This document shows positions 52,977-60,689 of a stretch of 64,000 bases of DNA, in pieces. Each line of letters begins with the position of its first letter. The first letter of the stretch is position 1. This DNA is from Phycisphaerae bacterium (GTDB taxonomy: Bacteria > Planctomycetota > Phycisphaerae > UBA1845 > JAFGLZ01). The notes beneath the pieces were generated by a model that was given only the letters and a program-made list of their open reading frames with translations, ran no database searches and was not told the DNA's origin. Where the stretch lies: contig JAFGLZ010000198.1 of the NCBI GenBank assembly GCA_016927755.1, positions 61,021-125,020 of the forward strand, read 5' to 3'. The translations under genes were made by a program, and so were the position numbers.

Positions 52977-54758
52977 ATGAGCGTCGCCGTTGCTGCGATC
53001 ACGATGGTCCTGGTCAATCTGCCGGCCGCACAGTCGCTCGAAAAGATCAAGGAGGTCCCCGAGCTCCCGAAGAGTCAGGAGCCGAGTTGCCTCGTCGAGC
53101 ACTGGGACCCGACCGACGCCTTTCTCGCCGACCTCGTCAAATCCGTCGACGGCATTCTCAAGACGCAAGACCCCAAGACGGGCCGGTTCGGCACCGAGCC
53201 CTGGATCTGCCGCGACCAGAACGTCCTCTTACCCCTGGCCGCCGCGTGGAGCATCAAGGACGACGACAACCCCTGGTACCACAACCCCAAGCTCCTCGAG
53301 GCGATCATGGACGGCGGCGACGCCTTGGTGGATGACCAGGACAAGGACGGCAAGTGGACGTTCCGCAAGAAGGACGGCAGCACCTGGGGGCAGATCTACA
53401 TGCCCTGGACCTACAGCCGCTGGGTCCGCGCCTTCCTCCTCGTCAAGGACGCCATGCCGGCCGAACGTCGAGCCAAGTGGGAAAGGGGACTCGTCAAGGG
53501 CTACGAAGGCATCAGCAGGACCTGCCTGGGACACGTGCATAACATCCCCAGCCATCACGCCATGGGCCTGTACGCGGCCGGCATTGCCTTCAACCGCGAC
53601 GAGTGGAAGAAGCAGGCTGCCGGGTTCCTGGCCAAGGTCGTCGCCAAGCAATCCCCCGACGGCTGGTGGTCGGAGCACGTCGGACCTGTCGTCCTGTACA
53701 ACGCCGTCTATGTCGACGCCCTCGGCACCTACTACGCCATGTCCGGCGACCCATCGGTTCTCGAAGCTCTTCGCCGATCCGCCGTCTTCCACGCCAACAT
53801 GACCTATCCCGACGGCTCGTCCGTCGAGACCGTCGACGAGCGAAACCCCTATCACCACGGCGTCCGCCTGGGCAACGTCGGCTTCAGTATGACGCCCGAA
53901 GGACGCGGCTACCTCCGCCAGCAGCACATGCTGGGCCCCAAGACCGTCGATCCGGACCACGCCGCCTCGTTCCTCCTCTACGGCAAGACCGGCAAGGCCA
54001 TGCCCACCGCCGCCGGGCGAGACGACTATCGATGGACCAGCAAGGATGGCAAGATCGTCGTCCTCCGCAAGAAGCCCTGGTTCGTCGTCGCCTCCGCCTA
54101 CACCGCCGAAGTCCCACAGAATCGCTGGATCCAGGACCGCCAGAACTTCGTCAGCGTCTACCACGACAAGACCGGCCTCATCCTCGGCGGCGGCAACACC
54201 AAGCTCCAACCCTACTGGAGCAACTTTTCCGTCGGCGATCCCTCGCTCCTGACGCACAAGAAAGGAGACACGAGCCCGAAGTTCATCCCGCCGGCCGGTC
54301 TGATCCACGTCCCGACCTCCGCATCCGTCAAACTCGATGGCAACGCCCTTCAGGCCGACCTGGCATACGGTCAGGTACGATGCCGCCTCGACGTCACTTA
54401 CGTCGACGCCAAGACCGCGCGCGTGACGTATCAATCCTCGGGGCCGTGGGACAAGCGCGTCGAGGCTCACGTCACGCTCCTCCCACACATCGAGGCCGAC
54501 GTCGCCTCCGCCGGCGGACAGAAGATCCAGTTGACTTCAGAGCCGTTCGACTGGTCGGGCAAGCAGCTCGGCGACTGGGTCCGCCATGCCGGTTGGCAAC
54601 TCTCCGTCCCCAACGCCGCTCGCCTCCTCTGGCCGAAGATGCCGCACAACCCGTACAGGAAGGCGGGAGATAGTACCCCCGGCGCCTCGCGAATCGTCCT
54701 GAGTTTCGAACTGACTGCCGACAACCCCAAGGCCGAGATGACGCTGACCGTGCCCTAG
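52977..54758 (+). CDS. Large exported protein, possible polysaccharide lyase
   Basis: The 593-residue protein starts with a hydrophobic stretch (VAVAAITMVLVNLPAAQS), probably a signal. An alpha-helical region of about 330 residues follows (HNPKLLEAIMDGGDALV, NIPSHHAMGLYAAGIAF, GGDALVDD), then a beta-rich region (about 350-590). This resembles heparinase/alginate-lyase-type (alpha/alpha) toroid plus beta-sandwich architecture, but I cannot name a PL family. HNIPSHHAMG might supply catalytic His/Asn. GAAGGGG is 6 nt before the ATG. Confidence 0.6.
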   Translation: MSVAVAAITMVLVNLPAAQSLEKIKEVPELPKSQEPSCLVEHWDPTDAFLADLVKSVDGILKTQDPKTGRFGTEPWICRDQNVLLPLAAAWSIKDDDNPWYHNPKLLEAIMDGGDALVDDQDKDGKWTFRKKDGSTWGQIYMPWTYSRWVRAFLLVKDAMPAERRAKWERGLVKGYEGISRTCLGHVHNIPSHHAMGLYAAGIAFNRDEWKKQAAGFLAKVVAKQSPDGWWSEHVGPVVLYNAVYVDALGTYYAMSGDPSVLEALRRSAVFHANMTYPDGSSVETVDERNPYHHGVRLGNVGFSMTPEGRGYLRQQHMLGPKTVDPDHAASFLLYGKTGKAMPTAAGRDDYRWTSKDGKIVVLRKKPWFVVASAYTAEVPQNRWIQDRQNFVSVYHDKTGLILGGGNTKLQPYWSNFSVGDPSLLTHKKGDTSPKFIPPAGLIHVPTSASVKLDGNALQADLAYGQVRCRLDVTYVDAKTARVTYQSSGPWDKRVEAHVTLLPHIEADVASAGGQKIQLTSEPFDWSGKQLGDWVRHAGWQLSVPNAARLLWPKMPHNPYRKAGDSTPGASRIVLSFELTADNPKAEMTLTVP

Positions 54759-54870
54759 GCGCTGCCACACGTTCATGCTAGCGCAATCATGTACACCTGT
54801 GCGACGAAGGCGAATATGGATGCTGTTGCATGGGCGCATCGGTCTTCAGAAGAGACGGGCCATATCACGC

Positions 54871-55233
54871 ATGCGCAAGGCATTCACGGTCATCGCGTTG
54901 CGGACTATGGTGACGACCACTGCCCTTCTCGTTTCCATCCTGTTGCCGTCCCTGAACAAGGCCAATGAGTAGTCGCCGACTGCGCTCTGCTAGACGCGCG
55001 TGGGACAGATGGTCTGGTCGATGTTCGGCTTCCATGGCGATTACGACGAGTGGCTCGAGTGGCTCGCTCCACATGAGCCAATCAGTCAGTATCGGCGCAA
55101 CCCAACAGGCGAGAAGAACAGCGACGCGCACTTGGGGCGCCCGGCCATGAGCCGGCAGGTGGTGTTTGTGACTGCGGATGGCAAGCTCGACTTCGGGCCG
55201 GTGGCAGAAGATCTTCTGTGCGGAATTCCGTAG
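54871..55233 (+). pseudogene. Degenerate prepilin gene
   Basis: The first part reads KAFTVIALRTMV then LLVSILLPSLNKANE, which matches the prepilin signature KAFTLIELLVV...SILLPSLNKARE with several losses; the key Glu5 is missing. In-frame stops occur at 54970 and 54991. The same frame then continues as GQMVWSMFGFHGDYDEW to a stop at 55233, like the C-terminal part. It is a broken copy related to the intact prepilin at 36566. Confidence 0.65.
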
Positions 55234-55310
55234 CCGGCGGCGGAGGCGCGTGCCGGTTAGGATCATGGAGAAGTGGCAGGCCCCGGGGGATCGGAACGTC
55301 TTTGCCGCGC

Positions 55311-57062
55311 CTAATTGCCTCTGGGTCTGGCGAGATTGGCCGCCTCGACAATGGCGTTGAGCTTCTCAACTACTTCCGGGTCAATCTGCTCCTTCGGAAC
55401 AAGGGCAGCGAGTCGATGATAGTCCGACTTTCGCAGGCCCAAGGGAAGCACTAGTTTCTCAAAGAAGTTCTGGAAGACCGGATCAAGGAATTCATCGCTT
55501 GCCTTGATATCGGAAGACCATGGGCCAGGCTGGCGTTGTGTTTGCCGCGCCTTGCAGAAATCGGCGATCACCTCCCGCATGGCTCCCACACGCCGGTCAC
55601 GCTCCGCGAGCCCGAACAAGTCATCCGGCACGTCGTAACGAGCGTACTCAAGCAGTACTTCTTCCATACAGAAGTAGTTCTCGATCTCCCTGCGCCGCCA
55701 CATGAGCTCACGTAGCGGCTGCCCCTGATCGAGCTCCTTGTCTAGCCTATCGAACAACGCGATCCCCACTAGATCCTCCTTGGCCTCGCGCAGCCCGTAG
55801 AAGTGGTCGCGCGCCCGCTGTGGCTGATTGGTCGCGATACGATGAAGAAAAGGCATCTCCAAGTACCCCTGGGCTTCATGATCCAGCGTCTTGGCAAACG
55901 CCTGCAGAATGGCCAGGTCGGTCGCATCCTCCAGGTAGAGGACCCATCCGGTCTGCTCGGCCTGGTAATACTGGTCGAATCCGATATCCCTGAGGGCCTT
56001 GAGGACCTGCGAACCCCGATCGCCCATCCGATGGGGACGGCCAACGAATGCAACAACCGTGTCCCGATCCGCGGCTTCGTTGAGCACTACTTCGGAATGG
56101 CTGGCCGCAACGACCTGGGAGCCCTGTCCCCCGGCCACCGTCGTCAAGAGCTGGTAGATCTGTCGTTGACGCAAGATCTCGAGGTGCGCGTCCGGCTCGT
56201 CGAGCAAGAGAACGGTGCGAGGGTTCGCATAGAGATGGGCCAGCAGGAGCAGGGTCTGCTGGAGCCCCCGCCCAGACGAAGAGATGTCCAATTGGACGCC
56301 GTTGGGCTCCTTGTACGTCATCGTGATCTCGCCCCGCTCAGCGATGTAGCTGGGAGGGAGCAACTGGACCCCGAAGAGCGAGCGGATGTCGCCGGCCAAC
56401 CTCGACCAGTTCTCCTGGCCGTTCTCACCGGAATGGATCTGATAGCAGAGGTTGCGCAGGACCTGGGCCGTCTGACCTTCGCCAATCAGTACGTTGATCC
56501 GTCCCGGCTCCCACTTGGGCTCCACCGCGGCCAAGCCGGACATCGGAGGCAGGAATGCCACACGCACCTGTCCGGCCTCTGGAGGCACAGTCATTCTCTC
56601 GGGCTTCTTCGAGTCGTCCTGTCGCAGCGGGCGGCAGTACAAGGATTCCTCGTTGGCGTAATCGAACTCCATCCCGCACGACCATTGCCGGCCCTCGGTG
56701 ATTCCATCAACGATGATGTCGATCCTAACGTTCTCTGTCTTGGGCTTTCGGTCACCTGTCTCCTTGTCGACGACCTGTTCGACATTCCTAACGTGGAGAT
56801 CGCGCCAGAGAAGATTCGCGTCTGGAACCGGGATTGCGATCAAGTCGCGGCGGTTGATAGTGACCCCCGGTCTCTTCTTGGGAGAGGTCTTGCCCTTCCG
56901 CTTCTCGTTCCACCGTCTGACGCCCGCTTCCCAGAGGGCCAAGGCTTGAAGGGCCGTCGACTTTCCGGAGTTGTTCGGGCCAATCAGAACGACGGCCGGG
57001 CCGAGTTCGACGACGGCATCGTCGAATCGTTTCAGATTCCGAACATGCAGCCTGGTCAACAT
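55311..57062 (-). CDS. AAA15-type ATPase fused to TOPRIM/DUF4435-like domain
   Basis: The 583-residue protein has Walker A GPNNSGKST (28-36), an ABC-like signature (SSSGRGLQQT, 261-270) and Walker B LLLLDEPDAHLE (about 285-294), typical of RecF/OLD/AAA15 ATPases. The C-terminal part has LYLEDATD (375-382), ALFDRLDKE (435-443) and RREIENY (457-463). These resemble the acidic residues of TOPRIM nucleases and the DUF4435 IENY motif. Single-chain architectures of this kind include OLD nucleases and fused PARIS anti-phage proteins. The gene stands alone on the minus strand. A role in defence is inference. Confidence 0.78.
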   Translation of the reverse strand: MLTRLHVRNLKRFDDAVVELGPAVVLIGPNNSGKSTALQALALWEAGVRRWNEKRKGKTSPKKRPGVTINRRDLIAIPVPDANLLWRDLHVRNVEQVVDKETGDRKPKTENVRIDIIVDGITEGRQWSCGMEFDYANEESLYCRPLRQDDSKKPERMTVPPEAGQVRVAFLPPMSGLAAVEPKWEPGRINVLIGEGQTAQVLRNLCYQIHSGENGQENWSRLAGDIRSLFGVQLLPPSYIAERGEITMTYKEPNGVQLDISSSGRGLQQTLLLLAHLYANPRTVLLLDEPDAHLEILRQRQIYQLLTTVAGGQGSQVVAASHSEVVLNEAADRDTVVAFVGRPHRMGDRGSQVLKALRDIGFDQYYQAEQTGWVLYLEDATDLAILQAFAKTLDHEAQGYLEMPFLHRIATNQPQRARDHFYGLREAKEDLVGIALFDRLDKELDQGQPLRELMWRRREIENYFCMEEVLLEYARYDVPDDLFGLAERDRRVGAMREVIADFCKARQTQRQPGPWSSDIKASDEFLDPVFQNFFEKLVLPLGLRKSDYHRLAALVPKEQIDPEVVEKLNAIVEAANLARPRGN

Positions 57063-57087
57063 ATCGAGAGTCTCTCCTGAACTGCAT

Positions 57088-57106
57088 GCGGTTTCAAGTC
57101 AACCGC
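57088..57106 (-). terminator. Short hairpin at end of iol operon
   Basis: GCGGTT-TCAAGTC-AACCGC forms a 6-bp stem 4 nt past the SDR stop. There is no U-tract; it is weak evidence for the operon end. Confidence 0.3.
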
Positions 57107-57109
57107 GCA

Positions 57110-57883
57110 TCATCCTGCCAGGAACCCCCCGTCAATGTAGAGAACCTGCCCCGTCAGGTAGCTGCTGGCGGCGGAGGCGAGGAAGACGGCGGCGCCGGCG
57201 AGATCCTCGGGCTTGCCCCAGCGTTTCATGGGGATTCTGGAGTCAACCCAGCCCTTGAGCTCGGGGTTGTCGAGCATCGGGCCGGTCAGGTCGGTCTCGA
57301 TGTATCCGGGGCCTATGCCGTTGACGCGGACGCCGCGCGCGGCCCACTCGATACCGAGTGTCCGGGTGAGTTGGCGGACCGCGCCTTTGCTGGACGCGTA
57401 AGCGGCGATAGTCGGCCTCGACATCTCGCTGGTCAGCGAGCAGATGTTGACGATGGAGCCGCGCCCGGCCTCGAGCATCTTACGCCCAACGAGCTGGCAC
57501 ATCGCGAAGACGCTTCGGACGTTGACCTCGATGACGCGGTCGAAGTCCGCCAAGCTGCACTGCTCCGAAGGGACGCGGACGGTGGTGCCGGCGTTGTTGA
57601 CGAGGACGTCGATCCTGCCCTTCCAGGCCATGGCCCGGTCGACGAGATCGATCCTGTGAGCGTCGTCGGCGACGTCGCCCCAGACGCCTCGGACGTCGAT
57701 GCCTTCCTCGACGAGCAGCTTGACGGCTTCTTGGCCGACGTCGGGTCTGCGGGCCGAGATCATCACCGCAGCGCCCGCATGGCCGAGGCCCTTGGCGATG
57801 CCGAAGCCGATGCCGCGCGAACCGCCGGTGACGATGGCCAGGCGGCCGTCGAGTCTGAAGTTGTTCATGGTGTTCTTGGTCAT
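57110..57883 (-). CDS. Short-chain dehydrogenase/reductase in iol operon
   Basis: The 257-residue classical SDR has TGGSRGIG (NAD(P) binding), NNAGT, a catalytic Ser in NICSLTS, YASSK (Tyr/Lys) and a C-terminal GQVLYIDGG. Sequence and operon location point to a gluconate 5-dehydrogenase/2-deoxy-D-gluconate dehydrogenase-like enzyme or an oxidoreductase acting on a keto-inositol derivative. The starter ATG at 57883 follows GAGGA. It begins 33 nt after the iolC stop in the same direction. Confidence 0.85.
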   Translation of the reverse strand: MTKNTMNNFRLDGRLAIVTGGSRGIGFGIAKGLGHAGAAVMISARRPDVGQEAVKLLVEEGIDVRGVWGDVADDAHRIDLVDRAMAWKGRIDVLVNNAGTTVRVPSEQCSLADFDRVIEVNVRSVFAMCQLVGRKMLEAGRGSIVNICSLTSEMSRPTIAAYASSKGAVRQLTRTLGIEWAARGVRVNGIGPGYIETDLTGPMLDNPELKGWVDSRIPMKRWGKPEDLAGAAVFLASAASSYLTGQVLYIDGGFLAG

Positions 57884-57916
57884 GATTCCTCGCTTCGTCT
57901 GGTGTACAACTCGCTG

Positions 57917-58960
57917 TCAAAAGCCGCCTCGGGCTTCAATCCAATCAGCAGCCTCCTGCTCGAAGGGCATGGCGTTGGCGCAGGCCTGGCGCGTAACGAG
58001 GATCGCCCCGACGGCGTTGGCCATGCGCAGGGATCGCCGCCAGTCCCAGCCCTTCAGCAATCCATAGATCAGCCCGCTGGCATAGCCGTCGCCGGCGCCG
58101 AGAATGTTGCAGACCTCGACCCCGAACGGATCAGCGTGGACGACGTCGCCTCCGGGCAAATAGACGGATGAGCCGGCGGTGCCCTGCTTGAGGACGACAG
58201 AGCCGACGCCGCGATCCAACAGCGACTCGATCGCGGCCGAGACGTCTCCGGTGACGTTCGGGTCAGAGACCTGCGAGTGCTCGATCTTGAGCTGGGAGGC
58301 CTCGGTCAGGGCGGTGGCCTTGACCTCGGCCTCGGAGCCGATGGCGACGTCCACCAGGTCGAGCACGCTACGGACGACGACGCCGAAGGCGCGAGGGTCG
58401 TGCCACTGATCGGCCCGGAAGTCGATGTCGAGTAGGACGGTCGCGCCATAGCCGCGTGCCCGCTCGGCCGCGAAGATCGTGGCGCTTCGACTGGGCTCCT
58501 TGCTGAGGCCGGTACCGGTAATGAAGAGCGCTCGTGTCTCGTCGAGGGGAGCGGCCAGGACGTCATCGATGGTAATCTCGATGTCGGCACAGCCGCTCCG
58601 ATAGTAGACGAGGGGAAACTTGTCGGGGGGCTCGATGCCGAGGACGACGGCGCTGGTTCGGAACTCGGCCTTTCGGGGGATGAACCGCGTCTCGACGCCC
58701 TCCTTGTCGAGGAACTTCAGCATGAAGTCGGCGACGGGGTCGTCGCCCATCGCCGTGAGCAGGGCCGACTTCAGGCCGAGGCGGCGCGTGCCGACGCTGA
58801 CGTTGGTCGGGCAGCCGCCGACGAAGGCGCCGAAGGTCTTGATGTCCGGGAAGGCCGCGCCGATGTCGTTCGAGTAGAGGTCGATCGAGCTGCGCCCCAT
58901 CGTCAGGATGTCGTAGCGGCGATCCGTCGGGATCACCGGCGCGGTGAGCGTTTCGGTCAT
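57917..58960 (-). CDS. iolC: 5-dehydro-2-deoxygluconokinase
   Basis: The 347-residue PfkB-family kinase phosphorylates the product of IolB. GGCPTNVSVGTRRLGL near the N terminus and NILGAGDGYASGLIYG (catalytic Asp) near the C terminus are the two PfkB signatures, and MGRSSIDLYSND is IolC-like. It overlaps iolB by 4 nt, indicating translational coupling, and lies upstream of the SDR gene. Confidence 0.88.
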   Translation of the reverse strand: MTETLTAPVIPTDRRYDILTMGRSSIDLYSNDIGAAFPDIKTFGAFVGGCPTNVSVGTRRLGLKSALLTAMGDDPVADFMLKFLDKEGVETRFIPRKAEFRTSAVVLGIEPPDKFPLVYYRSGCADIEITIDDVLAAPLDETRALFITGTGLSKEPSRSATIFAAERARGYGATVLLDIDFRADQWHDPRAFGVVVRSVLDLVDVAIGSEAEVKATALTEASQLKIEHSQVSDPNVTGDVSAAIESLLDRGVGSVVLKQGTAGSSVYLPGGDVVHADPFGVEVCNILGAGDGYASGLIYGLLKGWDWRRSLRMANAVGAILVTRQACANAMPFEQEAADWIEARGGF

Positions 58961-59853
58961 GTCGTCGCAGGCTCCTCCATGTCAAGCGTGACCATGGGCA
59001 CGCGCGGATCGCGCTGCGTCCAGGTCTGCTTGATCCACGCGTGGTCGGGGTCATCGGTGGCGGCCAGCGACTGCGCCGAGCCGGCCAGGAAATTCAGATA
59101 GTAGCAGTCGTAGCCCCAGGGGGCGCTGACCGGGTGGTATCCCTCGGGCACGAGGACGATGTCGTCGTTGTGGGCGACCATGGCCGCGTCGATGGACCGG
59201 TCGTCGTTGTAGACCCGCTGGATGGCGTAGCCTTGGGGCTTGTTGACCTTGAAGTAGTAGATCTCCTCGAGGTCGGCCTCGGCGACGTTGCCGGCGTCGT
59301 CGAGGCGATGCACGTCGTGTTTGTGCGGGGGATAGCTGCTCCAGTTGCCTCCGGGGGTATAGACCTCGACGCACACGATGCGGTGGCAGTCAAAGCCGGG
59401 CGGAACGATGCTGTTGATTTGACGCGTGGCGTTGTTGCCGCCGCGGATCTCGACGGCACTGTCGGCGGGGGTCACGAGTCGGGCAGGATGATCCTCGTCG
59501 GTAGGCACCCAGCAGTAGGCGATTTCGGTGCGATCGGTCGTGGCGCTGACCGTGAAGGCGCTGCCTCGGGGGAGGTAGAGGGCGTGCGGCATGCCGCTGA
59601 AGACATCGGGACGGCGGCCGACTTCCGCCCACTGGCCGCGATTGCCGGTGATCGAGCACTGTCCGCCCAGGAGCACCAGGACGGCCTCGCAGTCACCCGT
59701 GTCGGCGGCCCAGGTGGCGCTGCGTTTCAGGGCGCGGACCTCGGCATTCAGGAACTGCCAGCCGGCCTGCTCGGCGGTGACGCGGGTAAGCACATCGGGC
59801 TCGTCCGGGGGCGGGGTGGCTCGAATCAGCATGGTCTCGGCGTTGTAGATCAT
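58957..59853 (-). CDS. iolB: 5-deoxy-glucuronate isomerase
   Basis: The 298-residue bicupin isomerises 5-deoxy-glucuronate to 5-keto-2-deoxygluconate. YPPHKHD is the metal-binding cupin signature, followed by the expected Glu in DLEEIYYFKVNKPQGYAIQRVY and a second His in YHPVSAPWGYDCYYLNFLAG. The length is close to the IolB norm (about 270). It overlaps the methyltransferase gene by 4 nt upstream and iolC by 4 nt downstream. Confidence 0.9.
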   Translation of the reverse strand: MIYNAETMLIRATPPPDEPDVLTRVTAEQAGWQFLNAEVRALKRSATWAADTGDCEAVLVLLGGQCSITGNRGQWAEVGRRPDVFSGMPHALYLPRGSAFTVSATTDRTEIAYCWVPTDEDHPARLVTPADSAVEIRGGNNATRQINSIVPPGFDCHRIVCVEVYTPGGNWSSYPPHKHDVHRLDDAGNVAEADLEEIYYFKVNKPQGYAIQRVYNDDRSIDAAMVAHNDDIVLVPEGYHPVSAPWGYDCYYLNFLAGSAQSLAATDDPDHAWIKQTWTQRDPRVPMVTLDMEEPATT

Positions 59854-60596
59854 TCCTTGGCCCCAATCACGGCGATCCGCCAGCTCTTGGCGGTTAGGGC
59901 TCCCCCTTCAGGCGCGCTGATCAGACGGATCCGTGCGAAGCCGGCTTGGCGAAACATTCGAACGGACTCCTCCGGCGCGGGGAGGCGGACGTCGGTCTCG
60001 ACGGTTCTTCTATCAGATCCCCGCAGGTAGATCCGCTTCGTGAGGGACCGCCCCGTCTCGAAGTCGAAGCGCTGCTCGACGAGGACGACGGTGCCGTCCT
60101 CCAACTCTTGCCAGCTCCGCGGGCGGAAGTCCCCGAGTAGAGCGTCCCGATTGATCATCTCCAACAGGAAGCGCCCGCCGGGCCTGAGGGCCCGCACAAC
60201 GCGGGCGAGGACGTCCTGATTCTCCGCGTCGCAGTAGTATCCCCATGCGGTGAAGTAATTGTACGCTGCGTCAAACTCATCCTCGTAGTCCAACTCGCGC
60301 ATGTCGCCCCGGACGAACTCAACGTTGGCAACTCCAAGCTCCTCGGCTTGCTTCCTCGCGTGCGCGAGGAAGTGGTCGGTTCGATCGTATCCGACGACGT
60401 GGGTGACGGCCTTGGCGACCTCCAGGGCATGCCGGCCATGGCCGCACGCCAAGTCCAGAACGCGATCCTTGCCGCTCAGCGCGAGCTCCCTGATGATGAA
60501 GGCCGCCTCTTTGGCCGTTCGCTCTTTGTCTCCGAGCAAGCCAGCGTACTCGATGTCGTACGTCGGGTCGTCGAAGAAGGCTTCTACCCAGCTCAT
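59850..60596 (-). CDS. SAM-dependent methyltransferase inside the iol operon
   Basis: The 248-residue class I methyltransferase has VLDLACGHGRHALEVA (SAM motif I), GYDRTDHFL, and VEFVRGDMRELDYEDEFDAAYNYFTAWGYY. It resembles small-molecule (UbiE/COQ5-like) enzymes rather than DNA or protein methylases. Its stop overlaps the iolB start by 4 nt, so it is expressed with inositol catabolism. A methylated inositol (for example ononitol-like compounds) as a substrate or a demethylation-linked role are speculative. The iolD stop is 93 nt upstream, across a hairpin repeat. Confidence 0.85.
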   Translation of the reverse strand: MSWVEAFFDDPTYDIEYAGLLGDKERTAKEAAFIIRELALSGKDRVLDLACGHGRHALEVAKAVTHVVGYDRTDHFLAHARKQAEELGVANVEFVRGDMRELDYEDEFDAAYNYFTAWGYYCDAENQDVLARVVRALRPGGRFLLEMINRDALLGDFRPRSWQELEDGTVVLVEQRFDFETGRSLTKRIYLRGSDRRTVETDVRLPAPEESVRMFRQAGFARIRLISAPEGGALTAKSWRIAVIGAKE

Positions 60597-60654
60597 GTCT
60601 CAGTCCTTGAACTGCGTCGGGGGACGGGGCACCTGTCCGGGAGGCCCCATCAAT

Positions 60655-60680
60655 TGCAGGCAAGGATACCTGCGTTACGC
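60655..60680. repeat. Dispersed hairpin repeat, copy in iol operon
   Basis: TGCAGGCAAGGATACCTGCG pairs GCAGG with CCTGC and is followed by GTTACGC. It lies between iolD and the methyltransferase, with related copies at 2531-2557 and 5747-5794. Confidence 0.6.
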
Positions 60681-60689
60681 GCGGAACGC

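Noticed and set aside
53229..54488. A 419-codon minus-strand frame.
   Set aside because: It overlaps the large exported protein gene and has a Gly/Val/Asp-rich composition typical of antisense frames.
55803..57080. A 425-codon plus-strand frame.
   Set aside because: Antisense to the AAA-TOPRIM gene, which has Walker motifs.
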